Source: Sphingomonas gellani (lineage in GTDB: Bacteria; Pseudomonadota; Alphaproteobacteria; Sphingomonadales; Sphingomonadaceae). From it: a stretch of 64,000 bases of DNA. The translations under genes and the position numbers were made by a program. The notes under the pieces were generated by a model. It saw only the letters and a program-made list of their open reading frames with translations, searched no databases and was not told where the DNA came from. The DNA lies in the NCBI RefSeq assembly GCF_900110035.1, contig NZ_FOCF01000003.1:310001-374000 (forward strand), in the 5' to 3' direction. Below are positions 18,405-28,463 of this stretch, piece after piece; the first letter of the stretch is position 1; every line of letters starts with the position of its first letter.

Positions 18405-18763
18405 GCGATTGTACCTTCGGCGACGGCGCATGTGGCCATGCGATCGGGAGAGATGCGGCGGGAAGAAAGCAGTCGGGCGCCCGGCCCGGCGGCGACCATC
18501 GCGGCCGCCTCCGCCACGCTGCCGACGCCGCGCGCGGCCAGGCTGGCGAGCGAGCGGGTGGGCGTCTCGATCGCGGCGAGCGCGATCGGATCGACGGCGA
18601 TCAGGGGCAGGCCCATCGCATCGGCAAGCGGCTGGACGAGCGGCGCGCGGTCGGCGGGCGCGGCGAGCGCGTGGCAGGTCCGGCCGTCGCTCGCCAATGC
18701 CAGCGCGGCGGTGAGGCTGTCCGTGGTCGCCCCCGCCCGGCAACCGAAGCCGGCGACGATCAT
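18401..18763 (-). CDS. cobE: Cobalamin biosynthesis protein CobE (CbiG C-terminal-like)
   Basis: A 120-residue protein beginning [17 protein letters not shown], a pattern typical of CobE and the C-terminal domain of CbiG. In the anaerobic pathway CbiG opens the lactone ring; the function of stand-alone CobE in aerobic organisms is not settled. It starts 10 bp after the cobL stop and overlaps cobM, so it is clearly part of the run. The segment [19 protein letters not shown] matches the family's conserved middle part. Confidence 0.88.
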   Translation of the reverse strand: MIVAGFGCRAGATTDSLTAALALASDGRTCHALAAPADRAPLVQPLADAMGLPLIAVDPIALAAIETPTRSLASLAARGVGSVAEAAAMVAAGPGARLLSSRRISPDRMATCAVAEGTIA

Positions 18764-18773
18764 GCGGCCAAAC

Positions 18774-19976
18774 TCACAGGATCACGCTCCACTGGACGAG
18801 CGGATAGGCGCCGCGCCAGCCGCGTCGACTGCCCAGCGGCACCGCATGCGACAGGTCGAGCCGCAGCAGCTCGCCGCCGCGCCGAGCGTGCCAGTCCGCC
18901 AGCAGCGCCTCCGACTCCAGCGTCACCGCATTGGCGACGAGGCGCGTGCCGGCGGGCAGCATCGCGGAGAGACCGTCGAGCAGCGCCTTCGACAGGCCAC
19001 CGCCGATGAACACCGCATCGGGTGCCGCCCGGCCCTGGAGGATGGCGGGCGCTTCACCCTCGACAAGCGCGAGGCGATCGACGCCGAGGCGCGCTGCATT
19101 GGCGCGGGCGCGGGCGGCGCGGGCGGCATCCCGCTCGAACGCGATGGCGTGGGTGGAGGGGTGGGACAGCAGCCATTCGATCGCGATCGACCCCGATCCC
19201 GCGCCGATGTCCCACAATGTCTCGCCTGCACGGGGCGCCAGCGTCGACAGGGTGACGGCGCGGGCGACGCGGCGGGTGAGCTGACCGTCATGATCGAACC
19301 AGCTGTCCGCGATGCCGCTGACGCAGGGCATTGCCGCGCCATCGCCGGCGACGCGGATGGCGAGCGCGACCGGGTGCGCAATGTCGTGGAAGGCGAGGTC
19401 CGCCGCCTCCGCGTGGCGAATGCGCTCATGCGCGCCGCCCAGCGCTTCCAGCACTGTGACCGACGATGCGCCGAAGCCCTGTTCGGCCAGATAGCGTCCG
19501 GTCTTCAAAGCGGCGTCGCCATCGCGGACCAGCACCAACAGGCGCGCGCCGGTCGACAGGTGCGGCCGCAGCCGGGTCAGCGGTGCGGCATGCAGGCCGA
19601 GGCAGGTCGTATGCTCCAGCCGCCAGCCGAGGCGCGCGGCCGCGATCGCAAAGGTGGACGGGGCGGGATCGGCGATCCACTCGCCGGGCGAAAGATGACG
19701 AGCCAGCGTGCCGCCTGCGCCGAACCAGAAGGGATCGCCCGACGCGAGCATCACGACCCGCCGTCCGCGATGGGCGAGCAACGCGGGAACGCCGTCGGCG
19801 AACGGCACGGGCCAGGGCTCAACCGGGCAGGCCAGCGGCGGCAGGAGCGCGAGATGGCGGGGCGCCCCGAACACACGCTCGGCCGACTCCAGGGCAGCGC
19901 GGCTTGCGGCGGACAGGCCCGCCGGTCCATCCTCCCCGATCCCGACGATCGTCAGCCAGGTTTCCCGCTCATCCAT
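18774..19976 (-). CDS. cobL: Precorrin-6Y C5,15-methyltransferase (decarboxylating)
   Basis: A 400-residue bifunctional enzyme. The N-terminal half is a tetrapyrrole methylase (LTIVGIGEDGPAGLS, MLASGDPFWFGAGGT); the C-terminal half is a Rossmann methyltransferase with SAM motif LWDIGAGSGSIAIEW around residue 256. Together they methylate C5 and C15 and decarboxylate the C12 acetate to give precorrin-8X. The chosen start, ATG 19976 (MDERETWLTIVG), overlaps the divergent cobK start codon by two bases; an in-frame start at 20003 would lie inside cobK. No space remains for a private promoter. Confidence 0.94.
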   Translation of the reverse strand: MDERETWLTIVGIGEDGPAGLSAASRAALESAERVFGAPRHLALLPPLACPVEPWPVPFADGVPALLAHRGRRVVMLASGDPFWFGAGGTLARHLSPGEWIADPAPSTFAIAAARLGWRLEHTTCLGLHAAPLTRLRPHLSTGARLLVLVRDGDAALKTGRYLAEQGFGASSVTVLEALGGAHERIRHAEAADLAFHDIAHPVALAIRVAGDGAAMPCVSGIADSWFDHDGQLTRRVARAVTLSTLAPRAGETLWDIGAGSGSIAIEWLLSHPSTHAIAFERDAARAARARANAARLGVDRLALVEGEAPAILQGRAAPDAVFIGGGLSKALLDGLSAMLPAGTRLVANAVTLESEALLADWHARRGGELLRLDLSHAVPLGSRRGWRGAYPLVQWSVIL

Positions 19977-20724
19977 GACCAACCTCCTCATCCTGGGCGG
20001 CACGACCGAGGCGAGCGCCCTGGCCGCCGAATGCGCGGCCGGCGGGATCGCGGCGACGCTGAGTTATGCCGGGCGCACCGCCGCGCCCGCGCGCCAGCCG
20101 GTTGCGGTGCGGGTCGGCGGGTTCGGCGGGGTCGCGGGACTGGCGGCGTATATGCGCGACCAGCGGGTGACGCATGTGGTCGACGCTACCCATCCCTTCG
20201 CCGCGCGGATCAGCGCCAATGCCGTGGCGGCGGCCGAGGCAATCGGCGTGCCGCTGATCGCGCTCGGCCGCCCTGCCTGGGCTGCGCGTGAGGGTGACCG
20301 GTGGACGCGGGTTGCCGATATCGCCGGCGCTGTGGCGGCGCTCGGCGGCCCGGCGCGGCGCGTCATGCTGGCGCTGGGGCGAATGCATGTGGAGGCGTTC
20401 GCGGCACAACCGCAGCACCATTATCTGCTGCGTTTCGTGGATCGGCCGCCGATCCCGCCGGCGCTGCCGCACCACGCGCTGGTGGTGGATCGCGGGCCGT
20501 TCACCCTTGTCGGGGATGGTCGGCTGATGAAGGCGAACGGCATTGATCTCGTGGTCGCCAAGAACGCCGGCGGGTCCGGCGCGGTGGCGAAGATCGACGC
20601 GGCGCGTGCGCTCGGCCTGCCGGTGCTGATGATCGACCGCCCGGCGATCCCCGAACGTCCGGAGGTGCATGACGTCGCGGCGGTGCTGCGCTGGCTGCAT
20701 CATGACGCGTGGCGGGGCGTGTAG
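19975..20724 (+). CDS. cobK: Precorrin-6A reductase
   Basis: A 249-residue NADPH-dependent reductase that converts precorrin-6A to precorrin-6B. The N-terminal nucleotide-binding motif is LLILGGTTEASALA; DATHPFAARISANA, LALGRMH and DLVVAKNAGGSGAVAKIDAA are typical of CobK/CbiJ. It is the only gene on this strand in a long minus-strand cob run. Its ATG shares two bases with the divergent cobL ATG, and its 3' end overlaps cobJ by 25 bp. Its promoter must therefore lie inside cobL. Confidence 0.94.
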   Translation: MTNLLILGGTTEASALAAECAAGGIAATLSYAGRTAAPARQPVAVRVGGFGGVAGLAAYMRDQRVTHVVDATHPFAARISANAVAAAEAIGVPLIALGRPAWAAREGDRWTRVADIAGAVAALGGPARRVMLALGRMHVEAFAAQPQHHYLLRFVDRPPIPPALPHHALVVDRGPFTLVGDGRLMKANGIDLVVAKNAGGSGAVAKIDAARALGLPVLMIDRPAIPERPEVHDVAAVLRWLHHDAWRGV

Positions 20725-21485
20725 AGCAGGGGGCGGCCCGGCCGCTCGACGATGCGGGTGCGGCTGGACCCGACGATCACCACCGTGCGCATGTCCGCCA
20801 TCTCGCCCCGCGCCGCCGACAGGCCGACGATGCGCAGATCCTCATCCGACGTGGTGACGGCGCGGGCGAACAGGACGGGCCGGTCGTCCCGGCAGACCCG
20901 GCGCAGCGTGGCGAAAGCCGTGTCCAGGCTGTCCGGTCGGGCACGCGAGCGCGGATTGTAGAAGGCGATGGCGAAATCCGCCTCCGCCGCCAGCGCGATG
21001 CGGCGCTCCACCACCGGCCACGGCTTCAGGTTGTCCGACAGGTTGATGGCGCAGAAGTCATGGCCGAGCGGCGCTCCGGCGCGGGCGCTGGCCGCCAGCA
21101 TCGCGGTGATGCCGGGCAGGACGCGGATGTCGAGCGTGCGCCACGCGTGCGGTCCCGCCTCCAGCGCCTCGAACAGCGCGGCCGCCATCGCGAACACGCC
21201 GGGGTCGCCGGATGACACGACGACGACGCGCGCGCCGGCGGCGGCCAGGCGAAGCGCATGCGCCGCGCGCTCCAGTTCCACCCGGTTATCGGACGCGTGC
21301 AGCGTCAGTCCCGGGCGCGGCGCGACCCGTGCGACATAGGGGATGTAGCCGACGACATCCGTCGCCTGCGCCAATGTCGCGCTGACCTCCGGCGTGATCA
21401 GCGCCGCGTCGCCCGGACCCAGGCCGGCAACCGCGATCCAGCCCGGCGCGCTCATGGCCGCCGCGCTCATGGCCGCCCCGCTCAT
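20700..21485 (-). CDS. cobJ: Precorrin-3B C17-methyltransferase
   Basis: A 261-residue tetrapyrrole methylase that methylates C17 and drives ring contraction. Motifs are IAVAGLGPGDAALITPEV, VVVVSSGDPGVFAMAAALFE, VLPGITAMLAASARAGAPLGHDF and FAIAFYNPRSRAR. The N-terminus MSGAAMSAAAMSAPG comes from three tandem 15-bp units, each with its own ATG (21485, 21470, 21455). The first is preferred because it overlaps the cobI stop as ATGA. It is the last gene of the cobW-led run and runs 25 bp into the 3' end of cobK. Confidence 0.94.
   Translation of the reverse strand: MSGAAMSAAAMSAPGWIAVAGLGPGDAALITPEVSATLAQATDVVGYIPYVARVAPRPGLTLHASDNRVELERAAHALRLAAAGARVVVVSSGDPGVFAMAAALFEALEAGPHAWRTLDIRVLPGITAMLAASARAGAPLGHDFCAINLSDNLKPWPVVERRIALAAEADFAIAFYNPRSRARPDSLDTAFATLRRVCRDDRPVLFARAVTTSDEDLRIVGLSAARGEMADMRTVVIVGSSRTRIVERPGRPLLYTPRHAS
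21441..21485 (-). repeat. Three tandem 15-bp units, each carrying an ATG, at the cobJ start
   Basis: On the minus strand the sequence is ATGAGCGGGGCGGCC, ATGAGCGCGGCGGCC, ATGAGCGCGCCGGGC, in frame. The unit length is a multiple of three, so copy number can change without a frameshift. Only the first ATG touches the cobI stop. Confidence 0.9.
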
Positions 21486-22207
21486 GGCCGACGCCCCTCG
21501 CCATGGATCAGCAGGATCGCGAAATAGGGTGCGGTGTCGCCCGCGTCCGCCAGCCGCACCACGCGCTGTTCGGGCATCGCCGCATATTCGACCAGCCAGG
21601 CGGCGCTCGTCCGCCCCGCCGCCGCGACGGCGCGGCGCAGCTTGGCGAGATGTCGCCCGATCTTCATGACCACCAGCGCGTCGGTGTCGCGGATGCGCCG
21701 GACCAGCTCCTCCTCGGGCAGGGTGGCGGTGGCGATCGTCAGCACATCGTCGCCCCAGGTGATCGGCCGGTCGGTGGCGGTCCAGGCGCCCGACATGCCG
21801 GTGACGCCCGGTACGATGCGGACGGGCGCGCGGCCCGCGAGCCGGGCATGCAGGTGCATGAACGAGCCGTAGAAGAACGGGTCCCCCTCGCACAGCACCG
21901 CCACATCCTCGCCCCCCGCCGTCACGGCGGCAAGGCGGGCGGTGCAGTCGGCGTAGAAGGCGGACAGGCACGCATTGTAGCGGGGATCGCTGACCGCGAT
22001 CTCCGTGGTGACCGGATAGTCCATCGCATGTTCGACCACGTCGGCTCGCAACATGCCGTCGACCATGCGGCGCGCCCGGCCAATGCGACCCGCCTTGCGG
22101 AAATAGGCGACATGGCGCGCGCCGCGCACCAGCCGGTCCGCGCGCACGCTCATCAGGTCCGGGTCGCCCGGACCCAGGCCGATGCCGTGGATGGTGCCGC
22201 TGGTCAT
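21482..22207 (-). CDS. cobI: Precorrin-2 C20-methyltransferase
   Basis: A 241-residue tetrapyrrole methylase producing precorrin-3A. It shows GIGLGPGDPDLMSVRADRL, VAVLCEGDPFFYGSFMHLHARL and IVPGVTGMSGAWTATDRPITWGDD, characteristic of CobI/CbiL. ATG 22207 overlaps the cobH stop. The upstream extension of the frame overlaps cobH and is not coding. Its product feeds CobG, encoded two genes upstream. Confidence 0.95.
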   Translation of the reverse strand: MTSGTIHGIGLGPGDPDLMSVRADRLVRGARHVAYFRKAGRIGRARRMVDGMLRADVVEHAMDYPVTTEIAVSDPRYNACLSAFYADCTARLAAVTAGGEDVAVLCEGDPFFYGSFMHLHARLAGRAPVRIVPGVTGMSGAWTATDRPITWGDDVLTIATATLPEEELVRRIRDTDALVVMKIGRHLAKLRRAVAAAGRTSAAWLVEYAAMPEQRVVRLADAGDTAPYFAILLIHGEGRRP

Positions 22208-22833
22208 TCGGCGCGGCTCGCCAGCGCGTTGACCGCCGCGACGGTGATCGCGCTGCCGCCCAGCCGCCCCTGAACGATGGCGCAGGGCACGGGCTGCGCG
22301 GCCCAGAGAGCGTCCTTCGACTCCACCGCACCGACGAAGCCGACCGGACAGCCGATGATCGCCGCCGGCCGCGGACAATCGGGCTGCTCCAGCATGTCGA
22401 GCAGGTGGAACAGCGCGGTCGGCGCGTTGCCGATCGCGACCACCGCGCCGCCCAGACGCGGACGCCAGAGTTCCAGCGCGGCGGCCGATCGGGTGTTGTT
22501 CATCGTGGCGGCCAGTGCGGGAACAGCCGGATCGTGCAACGTGCAGATCACTGGGTTGCCGGCGGACAGGCGCGCGCGCGTGATCCCCTCGCTGACCATC
22601 CGCGCGTCGCACAGGATCGGCGCGCCTGCCGCCAGCGCGGCGCGCGCGGCCGCGGCGAAGCCGGGCGAGAAGCGGATGGATCGGGCCAGATCGACCAGGC
22701 CGGCGGCGTGGATCATACGCACCGCGACCGGCTCCTCCTCCGTCGAGAAGCAGGTCAGGTCGGCCTCCGAACGGATGATCGCGAACGAGCGGCGATAGAT
22801 CGTCGCGCCATCGGTTTCGTAGCTATGCGGCAT
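22204..22833 (-). CDS. cobH: Precorrin-8X methylmutase
   Basis: A 209-residue enzyme that moves the C11 methyl to C12, giving hydrogenobyrinic acid. The catalytic histidine region is AVRMIHAAG with His42; ILCDARMVSEGITR, VAIGNAPTALFHLLDML and IIGCPVGFVGAVESK are further CobH/CbiC hallmarks. The start overlaps the end of cobG by 11 bp, and the stop overlaps cobI as ATGA. Confidence 0.95.
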   Translation of the reverse strand: MPHSYETDGATIYRRSFAIIRSEADLTCFSTEEEPVAVRMIHAAGLVDLARSIRFSPGFAAAARAALAAGAPILCDARMVSEGITRARLSAGNPVICTLHDPAVPALAATMNNTRSAAALELWRPRLGGAVVAIGNAPTALFHLLDMLEQPDCPRPAAIIGCPVGFVGAVESKDALWAAQPVPCAIVQGRLGGSAITVAAVNALASRAE

Positions 22834-23953
22834 CGGGATGACTTTCGAGAAAGGCGATCAGGTCGTCGGCGGACAAGCCCGAGCGGGCGGGCGCGTCGTC
22901 CGCGCGTGCGTTCAGCGCCACGTCGAAGCGTCCAACCCGGCCGGTCACGACGACATCGGCGGGGGCGGCGCGCGCGCACCCCTTGGCACAGCCCGACACG
23001 TGCAACCGGCCGGCGACATGGGGGGCCAGGCGGGTCGCCAGCGTGCGTGTCTCGACCGTCGCCTGCGGGCAGGCGGGTGCGCCGACACAGGCGTCCACCG
23101 ACAGGTCGACCGGGCCGACATGGGGCAGCTTGGCCGACGTAGCGCCTTCGACCAGCACGATGCGCCAGGGCGTCAGGCGCAGGCCGGTGACGCCGGGCAG
23201 CGCGGCGAGCTTATCCAGCGTGTCCGCATCGATCCGCCCGAACGGCAGGCCGATCGCGACGCCGAGCGGGTGGTCGCCCTGCGCCATCGCTACGCCGCCG
23301 CTGGCCGGGGACAGAGTGTCGCTCGCCCAGTCGGGAAGCGGCGCGGCATGGCGCGCCATGCGCCCCGCGCGCGCGCCGCCGCTCTGGTGGAACCAGTGCG
23401 CCAACGCGATCAGGGCGGCGGCTTCGTCTCCGTCCGCCACGGCGGCGCCGGTCGGGCGGCCATCGGGACGGATCATCAACGCACCGGTCGCGGCGCGCTC
23501 GATCCGGAAATCGGCTGGGCTGGCGCCCAGAACGGGTAGGGCGCCCGCATCGACCGCGAAGCCGATCTTGCCGGGAAGCGGCGGCAGTGCGTCGATCTGT
23601 TCAAGCAGGGCCGATGCGATGCGGTGCGTATCGTCGCCGGCGCGCCAGTCGGGGGCGACCAGCATCGCACGCCCCTCCCTCACCGGGTCGTGGTCCACCA
23701 GTCCGGCGGCGATCAGCGGGTCCAGCGCTGACGTCCAATCCCGCTCCCGCAGGCCGCGCAGTTGCAGCGCGGCGCGGTTCGTGACGTCGATCAGGCCGCT
23801 GCCATGCGCGCGCGCGACATCCGCCACGACATGCATCTGTTCGCGCGACACCCGACCAAGGCGTGGTCGCACGCGCAGGATCAGGCCGTCGCCCGCCGCC
23901 ATCGGGCGCCATGCGGTGGGGCACCAGCCGCGCACGAGGGGCGCCGCGCTCAT
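22823..23953 (-). CDS. cobG: Precorrin-3B synthase (oxygen-dependent)
   Basis: A 376-residue sulfite/nitrite-reductase-like protein. CobG uses O2 and an Fe-S centre to hydroxylate precorrin-3A and form the gamma-lactone of precorrin-3B; it is the key oxygen-dependent step. CVGAPAC and CAKGC supply the four cysteines (CX5C, CX3C) of the 4Fe-4S site. The N-terminal half-domain (LILRVRPRLGRVSREQMHVVADVA) is the ferrodoxin-like repeat of the family. ATG 23953 overlaps the cobN stop as ATGA. Confidence 0.93.
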   Translation of the reverse strand: MSAAPLVRGWCPTAWRPMAAGDGLILRVRPRLGRVSREQMHVVADVARAHGSGLIDVTNRAALQLRGLRERDWTSALDPLIAAGLVDHDPVREGRAMLVAPDWRAGDDTHRIASALLEQIDALPPLPGKIGFAVDAGALPVLGASPADFRIERAATGALMIRPDGRPTGAAVADGDEAAALIALAHWFHQSGGARAGRMARHAAPLPDWASDTLSPASGGVAMAQGDHPLGVAIGLPFGRIDADTLDKLAALPGVTGLRLTPWRIVLVEGATSAKLPHVGPVDLSVDACVGAPACPQATVETRTLATRLAPHVAGRLHVSGCAKGCARAAPADVVVTGRVGRFDVALNARADDAPARSGLSADDLIAFLESHPDAA

Positions 23954-26900
23954 GCCAGCGCCGCCAGGATCGCGTTGCGCCGCGTCGGCCACAGTCCGGA
24001 CCGGTGGAGCGCGGAGAAACGTGCCTCCATCGCCGCGAGCGCCGCCGGGTTGGCTGCGGCGAGAAAGGCGCGAACCTCGTCCCGGCCCAGCGTTGCGTCA
24101 TGGTACAGGTCGATCAGCTCGGGCGTGACCACCCGCGCCAGATGCGCAAAGGACCCCAGATGGTCGAGGGTCGCCGCGATCTCCGCCGCGCCGCGATAGC
24201 CGTGGCGCATCATGCCGGCGATCCAGTCGGGATTGGCGGCGCGGGCGCGGACGATGCGGGCGATCTCCTCGCGCAGGCTGCGTGTACGGGGGCGTTCCGG
24301 ATCGCGTGCGTCCAGGTGATACAGCGCGGCGTTGCCGCCGGTGACGCCCTGCGCCGCGGCGAAACCGGCCTGGTGAGCGGCATAGTCGGCGGCCAGCAAC
24401 AGGTCGCTTTCGGGCAGGTCCTGCAAGTGGACAAAGGCGTCGGCCGCCGCGACCCGCGCGCGGAGTCCCGTGGGGTCGGCCCGCTCCTCCCCGTCATCGA
24501 ACGCGAAGCTGGAGGCGGCGAGCCACGCGGCACCCGCCGCCGCGCGGGCCTGATCGGTGTAGGTGTCGGCCGTATCGCCCAGGCCAACGCCGTAATGGCC
24601 GGGCGCCGGGCCGTACACGCGCGCGGTCGCCGCCTGGCCGGCAAAGGGGTTCCACTCCGGCGCCTCGTCACGGGCCGCGAGCGCGCGCACCGCCTGGCCG
24701 AACAGCGCGCACAGGGGCGCGAACGTGTCGCGGAACAGGCCGGAGATCCTGAGCGTCACGTCGATGCGCGGACGATCGAGCAGTGCGAGCGGCAGGATGT
24801 CGACGCCGGTCACCCGGTCCGACCCATGGTACCATATCGGCGCGGCACCGAGCAGGTGCAGCGCCATCGCGAACTCCTCCCCCGCCGTCCGCATCGTGGC
24901 GGATCCCCACAGGTCGATCACTAGATTGCGCGGGTAATCGCCATGATCCTGCAGGTGACGGCGGACCAGGTCGTCGGCGAGGCGCTGCCCCTGCAGATGC
25001 GCGGAGCGGGAGGGGACTGCGCGCGGATCGACCGCGTACAGGTTGCGTCCCGTCGGCAGCACGTCGTGCCGGCCGCGATACGGCGATCCGGCGGGACCCG
25101 GCGCGACTCGCCTGCCATCCAGCGCGGCGAGCAGGCCGGCACGCTCCGCCCCGCCGCAATCGCCCCGGCCATAGACGTGGAGCCCGTCGCCGAAGCGGCT
25201 GTCCTTTACGTCGCACACGAACGCGTCGATCCGCGCGATCGCCTCGGCCGGCGTCGCCGCACCGGCGAGGTCGAGTTCGGCGGCCAGCCCGATCGCCTGC
25301 GCCTCGTCCGCGATGTCCGCGCGCAGTCTGTCGCGCCGGGCGGGGTCGAGGCCGACCGCGTTCGAGAATTCGTCCAGAAGCGCCTCCAGCCGGCCGAGTC
25401 CGGCACCGCTGCCCGCCACGATCATCGGCGGGGGCAGGTGGCCCAGCGTGATGGCGGCGGTGCGGCGCTTCGCCTGTGCAGCCTCCCCCGGATCGTTGAC
25501 GATGAAGGGGTAGAGGATCGGCAGCGGTCCAGACAGCGCCTCCGGCCAGCAGGTGTCCGACAGGGCCACCGACTTGCCCGGCAACCATTCCAGCGTGCCA
25601 TGCGCGCCGATCTGGATCGCCGCATCGGTGCGCCGCGCGCGCAGCCACAGGTAAAAGGCGACGTAGCCGTGGCGAGGCACGCGCGACAGGTCGTGATAAT
25701 CGTCGGCGCGTAGTGCGGGGTCGCCACGTTCCGGCTGGAGGGTGACCAGCGTGTTCCCCCGGACCGTCGCGGCGAAGCGGAAGGCGCCGTCCGCGACGAG
25801 CGGATCGTCGGCAGGATCGCCCCAGGCGGCGGCCAGATCGTCGCGCAGCGCCTTGGGCAGGGTCGCCAGCGCCGCGCGGTACTCGGCAAGCGGCCAGACC
25901 AGCCGGTCGCGCGCCAGCTCGTCCGGCAGCGACCCGCCGGTGGTCGCAGCATGACCGGCGCCGGCCAGGTCGGCCAGCATCGCCTCCGCCGAAGCAAAGG
26001 CGTCCAGCCCGACGGCATGCGCCATCTGATACCCCTTGCCCGGATAGGTCGAGAGGATGAGCGCCACGTGACGATCGGCCGGCGGCGTGCGGCCGAGCGC
26101 CACCGTCGCCGCCACGCGGTCGGCGATGGCGGCAATGCGCGCGGGGTCGGCACGGTGGGCGCGGCGGGCATATTGGAGGGCCGGGTCGACCACCGCATCC
26201 TGCTTGAAACTGGCGACGCCGGCGAACAGGCGGCCATCCACCTCGGGCAACACGACATGCATCGCGAGGTCGGCGGGGGGCAGGCCGCGCACGCTGTCCT
26301 GCCACGCCGCGCGCGTCGCGGTGGCCAGCGCAACCTGAAACACCGGCACGTCCGCGGCGTCGAGCGGGGAGCCGTCCTCGGCATCGCCGCGGGCGGAGAA
26401 GGCGGTGGCGTTGATGATCGCGGCCGGTGCCATCCACTCGACCCAGCGGCGGAGCCAGCGGCGCGCCTCGCCATCCTTCAGCGAGGGAACGAACAGAGGC
26501 ACCGCGTCGAACCCGCGCGCGCTCATCGCGTCGGCAAGGGCCGCTATCGGATCGAGATCGGCGGCGAGCAGATAGGACCGGTAAAAGGTGATAAGGACGC
26601 GCGGCCGGTCAGTGGTGTGGAGGGCGAGCGCGGCCGGACAGGACACACCGTTCGTCGTCGCCGACCAGGCACCGACGGCGGGGATCGCCTGCACGCCCCG
26701 AACCGGCCCGGCATACAGCCCGGCGGCCAGCGAAAGTTGCGCCAGCGCCGCCCGTGCCGCCACCGCGCCGCCCGTGTCGCAAAGCGTGGCCAGCCGGTCG
26801 AGCGTCGAACGCGGCACCGTCGACGCCTGCGCCAGCACGGCGTCCTCCCGCCCATCGGCGGCGAGGACCGCGAGCGCGATCCCCCCTCGCCGTGCAAGCG

Positions 26901-27213
26901 CCTCCACCTGTTGCAGGCCGTAGTTCCAGTAGGAGCGTCCACCGATCAGGCGGATCAGGATGCCCTTTGCACCCTGAAGCGTACGGTCGAGATAGGTGTC
27001 GACCGACAGCGGATGCGCCAGGTCGGCCAGGTTGGCGAGACGCAGCGACGGCAGGCTTTCCCCCGCGGCGGCGGCGTTGTGCCAGCCGGCCGCGAACGCA
27101 CCCAGGTCGCTGTCCGAAAAGGACAGCACCACCAGGTCCGCCGGATCCTGTCCGAGGTCGCGCGGGGTCGTGACCTCTTCCAGCCCATGGCTTTCGCGAG
27201 AGACGACGTGCAT
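23950..27213 (-). CDS. cobN: Aerobic cobaltochelatase subunit CobN
   Basis: The 1087-residue large subunit of the ATP-dependent cobaltochelatase, homologous to the BchH/ChlH subunit of magnesium chelatase. It binds hydrogenobyrinic acid a,c-diamide for cobalt insertion. Typical regions are LIRLIGGRSYWNYG, IQIGAHGTLEWLPGKSVALSD, NLVIDLWGSATMRTAGEEFAMALHLLG and ERPRTRSLREEIARIVRARAANPDWIAGMMRHGYRGAAEIA. ATG 27213 gives the family-like start, 10 bp after the cobW stop. The CobS and CobT partner subunits of the chelatase are not in this window. Confidence 0.95.
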   Translation of the reverse strand: MHVVSRESHGLEEVTTPRDLGQDPADLVVLSFSDSDLGAFAAGWHNAAAAGESLPSLRLANLADLAHPLSVDTYLDRTLQGAKGILIRLIGGRSYWNYGLQQVEALARRGGIALAVLAADGREDAVLAQASTVPRSTLDRLATLCDTGGAVAARAALAQLSLAAGLYAGPVRGVQAIPAVGAWSATTNGVSCPAALALHTTDRPRVLITFYRSYLLAADLDPIAALADAMSARGFDAVPLFVPSLKDGEARRWLRRWVEWMAPAAIINATAFSARGDAEDGSPLDAADVPVFQVALATATRAAWQDSVRGLPPADLAMHVVLPEVDGRLFAGVASFKQDAVVDPALQYARRAHRADPARIAAIADRVAATVALGRTPPADRHVALILSTYPGKGYQMAHAVGLDAFASAEAMLADLAGAGHAATTGGSLPDELARDRLVWPLAEYRAALATLPKALRDDLAAAWGDPADDPLVADGAFRFAATVRGNTLVTLQPERGDPALRADDYHDLSRVPRHGYVAFYLWLRARRTDAAIQIGAHGTLEWLPGKSVALSDTCWPEALSGPLPILYPFIVNDPGEAAQAKRRTAAITLGHLPPPMIVAGSGAGLGRLEALLDEFSNAVGLDPARRDRLRADIADEAQAIGLAAELDLAGAATPAEAIARIDAFVCDVKDSRFGDGLHVYGRGDCGGAERAGLLAALDGRRVAPGPAGSPYRGRHDVLPTGRNLYAVDPRAVPSRSAHLQGQRLADDLVRRHLQDHGDYPRNLVIDLWGSATMRTAGEEFAMALHLLGAAPIWYHGSDRVTGVDILPLALLDRPRIDVTLRISGLFRDTFAPLCALFGQAVRALAARDEAPEWNPFAGQAATARVYGPAPGHYGVGLGDTADTYTDQARAAAGAAWLAASSFAFDDGEERADPTGLRARVAAADAFVHLQDLPESDLLLAADYAAHQAGFAAAQGVTGGNAALYHLDARDPERPRTRSLREEIARIVRARAANPDWIAGMMRHGYRGAAEIAATLDHLGSFAHLARVVTPELIDLYHDATLGRDEVRAFLAAANPAALAAMEARFSALHRSGLWPTRRNAILAALA

Positions 27214-27223
27214 GCGCCGGCCC

Positions 27224-28273
<1,050 letters not shown>

Positions 28274-28463
28274 GGTTGTTCCTTCGCGCGGCGCCGCGAC
28301 GATCGAGGCGACGGGACCGCACGAACATCGGCGCGCGCACGACGGGCGGGCGCCTCGCATGTCGCCCGCGCACCCGCACCGATGCGGCCCTGCCGCATGG
28401 CTATCGTCGCTCAGACGGAACACCGTGCCCCGGCCATCCCCTGGACCCGAGCAAGAGCGACCA

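Noticed and set aside
17571..20291. A plus-strand open frame of about 906 codons opposite cobM-cobE-cobL
   Set aside because: It lies antisense to well-identified cob genes and shows only low-complexity Arg/Gln/Ala-rich sequence, a product of high GC content.
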